Assembly (NCBI GenBank): GCA_019237435.1
Contig: JAFAHB010000086.1
Coordinates: 1-16,879, forward strand
Direction of reading: 5' to 3'
DNA: 16,879 nt
Source of the DNA: Vulcanimicrobiota bacterium
Lineage (GTDB): Bacteria > Vulcanimicrobiota > Vulcanimicrobiia > Vulcanimicrobiales > Vulcanimicrobiaceae
The notes under the pieces: generated by a model
What the model was told of the DNA's origin: nothing
Database searches by the model: none
What the model saw: only the letters and a program-made list of their open reading frames with translations
Translations under genes and position numbers: made by a program
Shown: positions 1 to 6,396 of the stretch, piece by piece
Layout: the number at the start of each line of letters is the position of its first letter
Position numbering within the stretch: the stretch's first letter is position 1

Positions 1-22
1 GGCGGGGATGACGCAGTAGCCG

Positions 23-748
23 ATGGCGCGGCGCGGTGGGTACATTACGACCGGCGAACGGGTCCGAAACTATATCGGATTGGCGTTTGTAATTTCCATC
101 GTCATCCACTTGTTCGTCGGTTCAGTATTTCCAAACGTCCTCAAACATAGCGAGTCACAGCAGACCGAACAGGTTACCGTTTCGAAGATTCATAAAGCGA
201 TCGTTCACACGCCGCCGCCGCCGACTCCGACTCCGCCGCCCACGCCGACGCCGCCGCCCAACGCAACGCCCCCGCCCAAGCAGAAGCAGGTGGAGCAACC
301 GAAGCTCAAGGTCAACCTCATACATACGCATAACGCCGGCACGACGGGCTCGACGGAGAACACCGCCGCGCAGCCGCAAAGCGGAACCGAGAACGGCGTG
401 CCGCAAGGGCAGGGCGCCGGCACTCCGGCACCGGCCGCCACCGTCGGCACACCGAAACCGGCGTGCGCCAATCCGAACGTTGAGGCGACCGTGACGAATC
501 CCGTTCAGCCGGATTATCCTGAATCGGCGAAAGATCTCGGCCTCGGAGCGGTCACCGTGGAGGTCGAAGTCACGGTTGCGCCGAGTGGAAACCTCATGGC
601 TGCGAAAGTCTATAAGAGTGCTGGCAATATGGCGATCGATCAAGCTGCTCTGCGCGCCGCGCGCCAGTCAACCTACTCGCCGAAGCTGGTCGACTGCTCG
701 CCGACGCAAGGCGACTATCTCTTCCGGGCCGACTTCACCCCAGACTAG
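23..748 (+). CDS. tonB: TonB family energy transducer (copy 1)
   Basis: This 241-residue protein has the TonB layout: a short basic N-terminus, one membrane anchor (about residues 18-36), a proline-rich periplasmic spacer (about 62-86) and a C-terminal TonB domain (about 150-241). The anchor carries Ser25-x-x-x-His29, matching the SxxxH motif of E. coli TonB through which the ExbB/ExbD motor acts. By family knowledge it would carry proton-motive energy to outer-membrane receptors. Cys148 and Cys225 bracket the C-terminal domain, and the same pair occurs in the next gene. ATG at 23 is the start. A TAG at 17-19 could be the stop of an upstream gene (exbD would be typical), but too little sequence is present to identify it. 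The family is clear; the transported substrate is unknown. Confidence 0.87.
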   Translation: MARRGGYITTGERVRNYIGLAFVISIVIHLFVGSVFPNVLKHSESQQTEQVTVSKIHKAIVHTPPPPTPTPPPTPTPPPNATPPPKQKQVEQPKLKVNLIHTHNAGTTGSTENTAAQPQSGTENGVPQGQGAGTPAPAATVGTPKPACANPNVEATVTNPVQPDYPESAKDLGLGAVTVEVEVTVAPSGNLMAAKVYKSAGNMAIDQAALRAARQSTYSPKLVDCSPTQGDYLFRADFTPD

Positions 749-769
749 CCTCCTCGCCGGCAATGAGCC

Positions 770-1384
770 ATGAAGCGCGTCCCGCGTTTACTGCTGGTCG
801 CGTTCGCGCTCTCGCTGCTGCTGCACCTCATCGTAGCACTGCTGCTGCACCCGCCGACGCCCACGCCCGAAAGCCAAGCTGAGGTCGTCTCGATCCAGCA
901 TCGTCCGGCTACCATCGCGCGTCGCAATCCGACGCCTCCGCCGCCTCCGCAGCGAACGCCGGCTCCGCGAGCGTCGAGCTCAGCGCCGCCGGCTCACAAG
1001 GGACCGGGCACTGCGCGCCCGTCCGGTGCAGGCACGGCCACGCGCGCACCGGCAGTCGCTCGCGCGACGCCCCAACCGGCCGCGGCCGCGACGCCGGCGT
1101 GCGCGAGATCCGAGATCGCCGCATCGGTCGTCGCAACGCCGGCCCCGCCCGACATTCCGGTCGACGCCCGCGCTTCCGGCACCAGCGGTACCGCGTTGAT
1201 CGGCGTGCAACTCGACGCATCGGGCCAAGTGACGAAAACCACCGTAACGCAAAGCACCGGTAACTCGTCACTCGATTTGGTCGCCGTCGGAATGGCGCAG
1301 GACGCGCGCTACACCCCGGCTCTTCACGACTGCAAGCCGGTTGCAAGCGCGTACGTCTTTAGCGTGAAGTTCGTCGCATGGTAG
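770..1384 (+). CDS. TonB family protein (copy 2)
   Basis: This 204-residue protein is a second, diverged TonB-like protein 21 bp downstream of the first. It has an N-terminal anchor (about residues 6-26) with Ser15-x-x-x-His19, the SxxxH motif again. A Pro/Ala-rich spacer (about 28-108) and a C-terminal TonB-like domain (about 112-204) follow. Cys111 and Cys188 fall at the places of Cys148 and Cys225 in copy 1, each second cysteine lying in a Tyr-(Ser/Thr)-Pro-...-Asp-Cys context, which suggests a periplasmic disulfide. The C-terminal domain is less typical than in copy 1, so it may serve a different receptor or partner. ATG at 770 is preceded only by a short CTCCTCGCC-type spacer, with no clear Shine-Dalgarno. 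Probably co-transcribed with copy 1. Confidence 0.78.
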   Translation: MKRVPRLLLVAFALSLLLHLIVALLLHPPTPTPESQAEVVSIQHRPATIARRNPTPPPPPQRTPAPRASSSAPPAHKGPGTARPSGAGTATRAPAVARATPQPAAAATPACARSEIAASVVATPAPPDIPVDARASGTSGTALIGVQLDASGQVTKTTVTQSTGNSSLDLVAVGMAQDARYTPALHDCKPVASAYVFSVKFVAW

Positions 1385-1404
1385 CCCTGAGCGGAGTCGA
1401 AGGG
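1385..1404 (+). repeat. Short interspersed imperfect palindrome
   Basis: The whole gap between the second tonB-like gene and uppP is the 20-mer CCCTGAGCGGAGTCGAAGGG. CCCT/AGGG ends and an inner GA/TC pair can form an imperfect hairpin. I recall this type of element (CTTCGAC...GCTCAGG on the other strand) as an intergenic repeat in many unrelated bacterial genomes. Only one copy is in this window, so calling it a repeat rests on that recollection. Its last G is the first base of the GTG start of uppP. Confidence 0.55.
1393..1396 (+). promoter_or_regulatory. Ribosome-binding site of uppP inside the repeat
   Basis: GGAG lies seven bases upstream of the GTG at 1404, a good Shine-Dalgarno distance, and is entirely part of the 20-bp palindrome. 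No other purine-rich site is better placed. Hairpin formation by the palindrome could affect access to it. Confidence 0.5.
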
Positions 1405-2264
1405 TGACGTTTGTACAAGCGCTCGCACTCGCCGTGCTGCAAGGCGTCAGCGAGCTTTTCCCGGTCTCGAGTTTGGGCCATACGATTTTGGTACCGGCTC
1501 TGCTCCACTGGCACAACATCGATCGCTCGAGCCCTTCGTTTCTCGCGTTTGTCGTCGTCCTGCATCTCGGCACGGCGCTCGCCCTGATCCTTTACTATCG
1601 CCAAGAGTGGTACGCGATCGTTCGCGCGCTCGTTGCGAGCGTTGTGCGCGGGCGCCTAAGCGACGATCGCGATGAGCGCATCGGCTGGCGGTTGGTGGTG
1701 GGAACGATTCCGGTCGGAATTCTCGGAATCGTGTTCGAGGCGCCGGTGCGCCGGCTCTTCGGATCGCCCGCGCCGGCCGCGATCTTCCTGCTCCTCAATG
1801 GTCTCGTCATGTTTGGAGGCGAAGCTTTGCGCCGGCGGCAGCGTGCCGTCGCGGCGGGCTCGTACCGGCCGATCGAAGAGCTGAGCTATCCCGCGAGCTT
1901 GATGATCGGTGCCGCCCAAGGTTTGGCGCTGCTGCCCGGCATCTCTCGATCGGGCGTCTCGATGGTTGCGGGCTTGCTTTTCGATCTCGACCACGAGAAC
2001 GCGGCTCGGTATTCCTTCTTGTTGGCTACGCCGGTCATTCTCGCGGCAGCCCTGCTCGAGGTGCCTAAGCTCTTCGCGCCGGCCGCACACGTCGTGATGC
2101 TCGAGGCAATTGCCGGCGGAATCGCGGCGGGCATCGCCGCATATCTCTCGGTCGCCTTCCTGATGCGTTATTTTCGCTCGAACGATTTGCGGCCGTTCGG
2201 GTGGTACTGTGTCGTCATGGGGACAATTTGTTTCGTACTGGCATGGAAAGGAATCATCTCATGA
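1404..2264 (+). CDS. uppP: Undecaprenyl-diphosphatase UppP/BacA
   Basis: UppP removes a phosphate from undecaprenyl diphosphate at the cytoplasmic membrane, recycling the lipid carrier for peptidoglycan and other envelope polymers; overproduction gives bacitracin resistance. The 286 residues are strongly hydrophobic with several helices and match the usual length. Motif 1 is visible as Gln13-x-x-x-Glu17 followed by Pro-Val-Ser-Ser and Gly25-His26. Motif 2 is PGISRSG at 178-184 with the essential arginine (Arg182). GTG at 1404 gives the standard family N-terminus, and no alternative in-frame start lies between the repeat and the preceding gene. The stop overlaps the next start (ATGA). This is one of several cell-wall functions in the window, along with the PBP at 8560. 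Confidence 0.97.
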   Translation: MTFVQALALAVLQGVSELFPVSSLGHTILVPALLHWHNIDRSSPSFLAFVVVLHLGTALALILYYRQEWYAIVRALVASVVRGRLSDDRDERIGWRLVVGTIPVGILGIVFEAPVRRLFGSPAPAAIFLLLNGLVMFGGEALRRRQRAVAAGSYRPIEELSYPASLMIGAAQGLALLPGISRSGVSMVAGLLFDLDHENAARYSFLLATPVILAAALLEVPKLFAPAAHVVMLEAIAGGIAAGIAAYLSVAFLMRYFRSNDLRPFGWYCVVMGTICFVLAWKGIIS

Positions 2265-2461
2265 GAGTCGTCGCGATCGGTCTTGCGGTCATTTTTTTCA
2301 TCCTGGGCATCCTCTACGGGATGGGCAAAATCAACTTCTTCACCGAGTCCGGCGCGGGACACGCACATCACATCACGCACCTCGTCGTCTGCTGGGTGCT
2401 GGCCTTGCTCAGTTTGATTTGGGCTAGGTTTCAAAGCTCGCCCACTCGATCCATACGGTGA
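2261..2461 (+). CDS. Small two-helix membrane protein, unknown function
   Basis: This 66-residue protein starts at an ATG overlapping the uppP stop (ATGA), with AAAGGAA about nine bases upstream. Two hydrophobic segments (about residues 3-22 and 39-55) flank a short loop containing the His-rich stretch HAHHITH (34-40). The tail is short and basic. An in-frame ATG at 2201 would lie deep inside uppP and is unlikely. Its stop overlaps the GTG of moaC (GTGA). I do not recognise the family. Tight coupling to uppP suggests co-expression, perhaps an envelope role, but nothing in the sequence shows a reaction. The paired histidines could bind a metal; that is a guess. Confidence 0.62.
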   Translation: MRVVAIGLAVIFFILGILYGMGKINFFTESGAGHAHHITHLVVCWVLALLSLIWARFQSSPTRSIR

Positions 2462-2934
2462 GACCCTCGCACATCGCGCGCGACGGCAGCGTCACGATGG
2501 TCGACGTATCGAGCAAGCGTATTACGTCACGCTACGCGCGCGCCGAAGCGCTGGTCCGTATGAGCCGCGCGGCCCGCGTCGCGCTGCAAGCGGCGACGCT
2601 GCCCAAAGGCGACGCATTCGTCACCGCGCAAATCGCCGGCATTACGGCCGCAAAGCGCACGGCGGAGCTGATACCGCTCACGCATACGTTGCCGCTGAGC
2701 AGCGTCGACGTGCGGTTTGAGTGGCGTCGCGACGGAGCGCTGCGCATCGAGGCGGAGGCGCGAACGGCGGCGCGGACCGGCGTCGAAATGGAAGCACTCG
2801 TCGCTGCGGCCGTCGCCGCGCTGACGATTTACGACATGTCGAAATCGCTCGACAAAGGCATAACGATCGATACGATACGGCTCTTGCAAAAACGCGGCGG
2901 CAAGAGCTCGTTCGAGGCGGAAAAGCATGTTTAA
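2458..2934 (+). CDS. moaC: Cyclic pyranopterin monophosphate synthase MoaC
   Basis: MoaC converts the MoaA product of GTP (3',8-cyclo-7,8-dihydro-GTP) to cyclic pyranopterin monophosphate, an early step of molybdenum cofactor synthesis in the cytosol. At 158 residues it has normal length. Family features are MVDVS (14-18), Lys50 in KGD, the AGITAAKRT helix (60-68), His76 in the IPLTHTLPL loop, TGVEMEAL (107-114), and Asp126/Lys129 in YDMSKSLD; the catalytic His, Asp and Lys are therefore present. The usual LCHP and DMCK signatures read LTHT and DMSK, so the common cysteines are absent. The start is GTG at 2458, overlapping the preceding stop; about a dozen residues before MVDV is typical. It overlaps the following moaB/mog gene by 8 bp. 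Confidence 0.95.
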   Translation: MRPSHIARDGSVTMVDVSSKRITSRYARAEALVRMSRAARVALQAATLPKGDAFVTAQIAGITAAKRTAELIPLTHTLPLSSVDVRFEWRRDGALRIEAEARTAARTGVEMEALVAAAVAALTIYDMSKSLDKGITIDTIRLLQKRGGKSSFEAEKHV

Positions 2935-3406
2935 GGTTGCGTTGATCGTACTCTCGGACCGCGCCGCCTCGGGCGAGCGCGCCGATGCATGCATTCCGGT
3001 CATGAAGCAAAGGCTGGGTGACGTTTACTCGATCGTTCGCGAGCGGATTTTGCCCGACGATCCCGGCGCGCTGCAGGCCGAAATCATCGAGCTGGCCGAT
3101 TCGCGTCTCGCGGATCTGGTTCTCACCAGCGGCGGCACGGGGCTTTCGCCGCGCGATCGGACGCCGCAGGCGACCGCTGCGGTCATTGATTACGAAGTCC
3201 CGGGAATCGCCGAGGCGATTCGAGCGATATCGATGCTGAAAACGAAGAGCGCGATGCTTTCGCGGGCGCTCGCGGGAGTTCGCGACCGCACGCTCATCGT
3301 GAATCTTCCCGGCAGCCCAAAGGCGGTCGAAGAGAGTCTCGACGTCGTGCTGCCGGTCATGCCGCACGCGCTCGAGCTCCTCGCCGACCGGGTGCAGGAC
3401 GGATGA
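2927..3406 (+). CDS. moaB: MoaB/Mog family molybdopterin adenylyltransferase
   Basis: This 159-residue protein belongs to the MoaB/MogA family, which binds molybdopterin and, in active members, adenylates it before metal insertion. Clear motifs are VLSDRAASGE (8-17), the TSGGTG loop (67-72) followed by LSPRDRTPQAT (73-83) with the family aspartate Asp77, and NLPGSPKA (126-133). Length and order fit a stand-alone MogA/MoaB and not MoeA. ATG at 2927 overlaps the moaC stop. No other molybdenum cofactor genes are visible here, so MoaA, MoaD/E and MoeA must be encoded elsewhere if the pathway is complete. MoaB and Mog cannot be separated with certainty by eye. The stop overlaps folC (ATGA). Confidence 0.94.
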   Translation: MFKVALIVLSDRAASGERADACIPVMKQRLGDVYSIVRERILPDDPGALQAEIIELADSRLADLVLTSGGTGLSPRDRTPQATAAVIDYEVPGIAEAIRAISMLKTKSAMLSRALAGVRDRTLIVNLPGSPKAVEESLDVVLPVMPHALELLADRVQDG

Positions 3407-4725
3407 ATCGCATCGACGACTTCGAGGCCGCGCAACGCTACCTGCTTGGTACGATCGACGAAGCCGTCTCGCGCCGCACGTCCTATAAGCTGGACCGTAT
3501 GCGCGCGCTGCTGCGCGCGCTCGGCGATCCGCACCGGCGCTATTCGACGGTTCATGTCGGCGGCACCAGCGGAAAGAGTTCGACGGCGACGATGATCGCA
3601 AGCGTGCTTCAAGCTGCCGGACACCGCACCGGGTTGCACACCAAACCGCATCTGCATTCGATGATCGAGCGCGCGCGCGTTGACGGCCGGTCGATCTCTC
3701 GCGGCGACTTCGCAGCGCTGCTCGAGTCGATGATGCCGGCGATCGAACGTACCGCCGCAGATTACGGACGCCCGACGTACTACGAAACGCTGCTCGCGCT
3801 TGCGTTTGCGTATTTTGCGGCGCGGTGCGTGGAAATCGCGGTCGTCGAGGTCGGGATCGGCGGCCGGCTCGACGGCACCAACGTCATCGAGCCGTTGGTC
3901 GCCGCCATTACTTCGGTTGGATACGACCACACCGAAGTGCTCGGCAGCACGCTCGAAGCAATCGCTTTGGAGAAGGCCGGCATCGCAAAACGGGGGGTTC
4001 CGCTGGTTATCGCGACGGTTCCGGCGGCGGCTCAAAGGGCGATCGAGCGCTATGCGGCGCAGGTCGGCGCGCCCGTGATCCATGTGGCGGACGTCGTGCG
4101 GATCGAGCTCGAAGATGCGGCGCACCCGCTGCAGCAAACGCTTGCCGTGAAGTCTGCGCCCGGTTTCTACCGTATAACGTTGCCCGCATTGGGCGTGTTT
4201 CAGCGGGCGAACGCCGCGACCGCAATCGCCGTGCTGGAGCGGCTCGGCGCCGAGCTGCGGCCTAGTGTCGAGCAGCTCGCCCGCGGCTTTGCGGCGATCG
4301 AAATCCCCGGACGCATGGAACTCATCGCTCGCAATCCGGCCGTGGTTTTCGACATCGCGCACAATGCGGAGAAGGCGGAGTCGCTGGTCGCGTCGCTCCG
4401 CGAGCGCTTTGCGGACCGGCGCATTCACTACGTCGTGGCGATCGGCGAAACGAAGGACGCGCGGCGGATCATCGAAATTCTCCGCGCGCTGCCGTCGACG
4501 TTTACGTTTACGTCGTTTTCGGTCGAGGGACGCCGGGCGATCTCGCCGGCGCACCTTGCCGCGATGGCGGAATCGATCGGCGCATGGGGACGGGCAATCA
4601 CCGATCCGATCGAGGCGCTTTCGGTAGCTCGCCGGCGGGCGGAAATGGACGATCTCGTCGTTGTGACCGGCTCGACGTTCGTCGTCGCGGGGCTGCGGGC
4701 ATGGTACGCACCGGCGGCAGTTTGA
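3403..4725 (+). CDS. folC: Bifunctional dihydrofolate / folylpolyglutamate synthase
   Basis: FolC is an ATP-dependent Mur-ligase-fold enzyme that joins glutamate to dihydropteroate and adds further glutamates to folates. The 440 residues match the family. The P-loop is HVGGTSGKSSTA (51-62), EVGIGGRLDGTN lies at 149-160, VGYDHTEVLG at 172-181, and LEKAGIAK at 189-196, where Lys191 fits the carbamylated metal-bridging lysine. PGRME (302-306) and FDIAHNAEKAES (316-327) mark the C-terminal domain. ATG at 3403 overlaps the previous stop (ATGA). It heads a four-gene folate run (folC-folP-folB-folK) that continues without gaps, and it overlaps folP by about 25 bp. No defects seen. Confidence 0.97.
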   Translation: MNRIDDFEAAQRYLLGTIDEAVSRRTSYKLDRMRALLRALGDPHRRYSTVHVGGTSGKSSTATMIASVLQAAGHRTGLHTKPHLHSMIERARVDGRSISRGDFAALLESMMPAIERTAADYGRPTYYETLLALAFAYFAARCVEIAVVEVGIGGRLDGTNVIEPLVAAITSVGYDHTEVLGSTLEAIALEKAGIAKRGVPLVIATVPAAAQRAIERYAAQVGAPVIHVADVVRIELEDAAHPLQQTLAVKSAPGFYRITLPALGVFQRANAATAIAVLERLGAELRPSVEQLARGFAAIEIPGRMELIARNPAVVFDIAHNAEKAESLVASLRERFADRRIHYVVAIGETKDARRIIEILRALPSTFTFTSFSVEGRRAISPAHLAAMAESIGAWGRAITDPIEALSVARRRAEMDDLVVVTGSTFVVAGLRAWYAPAAV

Positions 4726-5558
4726 GAGGTTCGTTACGCGTAGGCGGACGCGAACTCCCCTGGGGCGTGCGAACCTACGTCATGGGCATCGTGAATGTAA
4801 CGCCCGATTCGTTCTCCGGCGACGGCGTCACGGATTCGCTTGCGGCTACGCAGCTCGCAGTCGCGCAACACGAGCGCGGCGCCGACCTGCTGGACGTTGG
4901 CGGGGAGTCAACGCGTCCCGGTCATCAGCCGGTCGAAGCTGCCGTCGAAATCGCGCGCGTCGTCCCGGTCATCTCCGGGCTGCATGCGCGGCTGAGCGAT
5001 GCCGCGATCTCGGTCGACACGTACAAGCCCGCGGTCCTTCGTGCCGCATACGAGGCCGGTGCCCGTCTCGTCAACTGCGTCTGGGGAGCACCGGAAGAGT
5101 TGCTGGAAGCCGCCGCGGAGTTGCGCGTTCCCATCGTTGCGATGCACAATCAAACCGGGACGTCTTATGATGGCCCCGTAATGGATTGCGTGCTGCGTTA
5201 TCTCGAATCGTGCGCGGCGCGCGCGGTCGCGCACGGAATTTCGCACGAGGCGATCATGCTCGACCCCGGAATCGGCTTCGGCAAGACTGCCGATCAGAAC
5301 GTTGCGGTGCTGAGAGAGCTCGAGCGTCTCGTGGCGCTGGGCTTTCCGACGGTGCTCGGCACCTCGCGTAAATCGACGCTGGGAAAACTCACGGGGCGAG
5401 AGCCTGCCGACCGAGTCTACGCGACCGTGGCCACGACGGCGCTGGCCGTGAAGGCGGGCGTCGACGTCGTGCGCGTGCACGACGTCGCGGCGGCACGCGA
5501 CGCCGTTGCCGTAGCTGACGCCGTCGTTCGAAATTGGAGACCGGCCGGATGGACGTAA
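4701..5558 (+). CDS. folP: Dihydropteroate synthase
   Basis: FolP condenses 6-hydroxymethyl-dihydropterin diphosphate with p-aminobenzoate and is the sulfonamide target. The 285 residues fold as a TIM barrel with MGIVNVTPDSFSG (28-40), DVGGESTRPG (65-74), SVDTYKP (104-110), MHNQTGT (148-154), LDPGIGFGKT (187-196), GTSRKS (220-225) and RVHDV (258-262). The usual NDVWG strand end reads NCVWG (125-129), replacing a normally conserved Asp. The start chosen is ATG at 4701, inside the end of folC. TTG at 4722, overlapping the folC stop, would also give an acceptable N-terminus; a start farther upstream would add folC-frame-shadow residues with no homology. It overlaps folB by 10 bp. Confidence 0.95.
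   Translation: MVRTGGSLRGSLRVGGRELPWGVRTYVMGIVNVTPDSFSGDGVTDSLAATQLAVAQHERGADLLDVGGESTRPGHQPVEAAVEIARVVPVISGLHARLSDAAISVDTYKPAVLRAAYEAGARLVNCVWGAPEELLEAAAELRVPIVAMHNQTGTSYDGPVMDCVLRYLESCAARAVAHGISHEAIMLDPGIGFGKTADQNVAVLRELERLVALGFPTVLGTSRKSTLGKLTGREPADRVYATVATTALAVKAGVDVVRVHDVAAARDAVAVADAVVRNWRPAGWT
5535..5539 (+). promoter_or_regulatory. Ribosome-binding site of folB
   Basis: TGGAG ends nine bases before ATG 5549 and supports that codon as the folB start, rather than the in-frame TTG at 5534 that overlaps this site. Confidence 0.5.
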
Positions 5559-5908
5559 TACGATTGCGGGGCGTTCGCGCCTATGGCCGGCACGGCGCGT
5601 CTTCCGGCGAGCGCGAGCGCCGGCAGCTCATCCGAGTCGATCTCAGCGCCGAAATGGACCTGCAGCCGGCGGCGACGAGTGACGATCTCGCTCGAACGCT
5701 CGATTACGCCGAACTGCACGACCGGGTCGTGCGCGTCGTTGCGACGACGTCGTATGCGCTGCTCGAACGATTGGCCGCCGACGTGCTCGACGCGGTCTTT
5801 GCGGACCCCCGGATTACGCGGGCGCGGGTGACGCTTTCAAAGCCGAAAATTCTTGGCGGAGCGACTCCATCGATAACGCTCGAGCGGATCAACTCGAGAC
5901 GCGCGTGA
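5549..5908 (+). CDS. folB: Dihydroneopterin aldolase
   Basis: FolB cleaves dihydroneopterin to 6-hydroxymethyl-dihydropterin, the substrate of the downstream folK product. From ATG 5549 it is 119 residues, normal for this small octameric tunnel-fold enzyme. The N-terminus MDVIRLRGVRAYGRHG is typical. Glu21 in SGERER fits the pterin-anchoring glutamate region, LDYAEL at 51-56 is conserved, and Lys98 in TLSKPKIL fits the catalytic lysine. A TTG at 5534 is possible but adds only five residues and would overlap the Shine-Dalgarno. The gene overlaps folP at its start and folK at its end (GTGA), so the two consecutive pathway steps are translationally coupled. Confidence 0.94.
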   Translation: MDVIRLRGVRAYGRHGASSGERERRQLIRVDLSAEMDLQPAATSDDLARTLDYAELHDRVVRVVATTSYALLERLAADVLDAVFADPRITRARVTLSKPKILGGATPSITLERINSRRA

Positions 5909-6396
5909 GCGTCCATCGCGCGTACGTTGGAATCGGCACGAATCTGGGCGACAGGCTCGACAACGCCGACCGCGCGCTTGTCGCGCTCGAATCGCTTGGC
6001 ACGATCGCGCGGCTCTCATCGTGGTATCGAACCGAACCCTGGGGGAAACGCGACCAGCCATGGTTCCTCAACGCCGTCGCTGCACTCGAAACGGCGTTGC
6101 AGCCGCGCGTTCTGCTCGAACGCATGAAAGTCATTGAGGACGAGCTTGGGCGCACGCACGGCGAGCGCTGGGGGCCTCGCGTCATCGATCTGGATCTACT
6201 TGTCTACGACGATATTGAGCTCGATGAGCCGGATATGCGGCTTCCCCATCCGCTCTTGCGCGAGCGGGCATTCGTGCTCGTTCCGCTTGCCGAGATCGAC
6301 GCTCGATTTGCGGCGCTGCGCGACGCGCTGCCGCGGGCGCAGCTCGCGGGGGTCGTGCGCGTTGAACGCGAAAGCGTTGCGAACATGTCCGAGTAG
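5905..6396 (+). CDS. folK: 2-amino-4-hydroxy-6-hydroxymethyldihydropteridine diphosphokinase
   Basis: FolK transfers diphosphate from ATP to 6-hydroxymethyl-dihydropterin, activating it for FolP. The 163 residues carry the full HPPK signature: YVGIGTNLGDR (7-17), YRTEPWG (41-47), QPWFLNAV (51-58), and RWGPRVIDLDLL (88-99), in which Asp95 and Asp97 are the two magnesium ligands. LPHP (113-116) and RAFVLVPLAEI (121-131) complete it. The start is GTG at 5905, overlapping the folB stop. It ends in TAG at 6394-6396. The same reading frame then stays open into the accB-like gene, with no ATG, GTG or TTG for 72 bases. Confidence 0.97.
   Translation: MSVHRAYVGIGTNLGDRLDNADRALVALESLGTIARLSSWYRTEPWGKRDQPWFLNAVAALETALQPRVLLERMKVIEDELGRTHGERWGPRVIDLDLLVYDDIELDEPDMRLPHPLLRERAFVLVPLAEIDARFAALRDALPRAQLAGVVRVERESVANMSE

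Noticed and set aside
1..22. Possible 3' end of an upstream gene (exbD-like)
   Set aside because: Two frames have stops here (TGA 9-11, TAG 17-19) and only a few codons are visible, so no product can be assigned.
212..282. CCG/ACG-rich tandem-like repeats near the start of the first tonB gene
   Set aside because: They encode the expected proline-rich TonB spacer and need no separate explanation, though length variation between strains is possible.
3190..4554. Long open frame of 454 codons on the - strand opposite moaB/folC
   Set aside because: Arg/Asp/His-rich translation without motifs, lying antisense to a well-supported folC. Such frames arise from codon bias in GC-rich genes.
4584..4700. 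Upstream extension of folP
   Set aside because: The extra 39 residues overlap folC in another frame and show no DHPS homology; the start at 4701 is enough.
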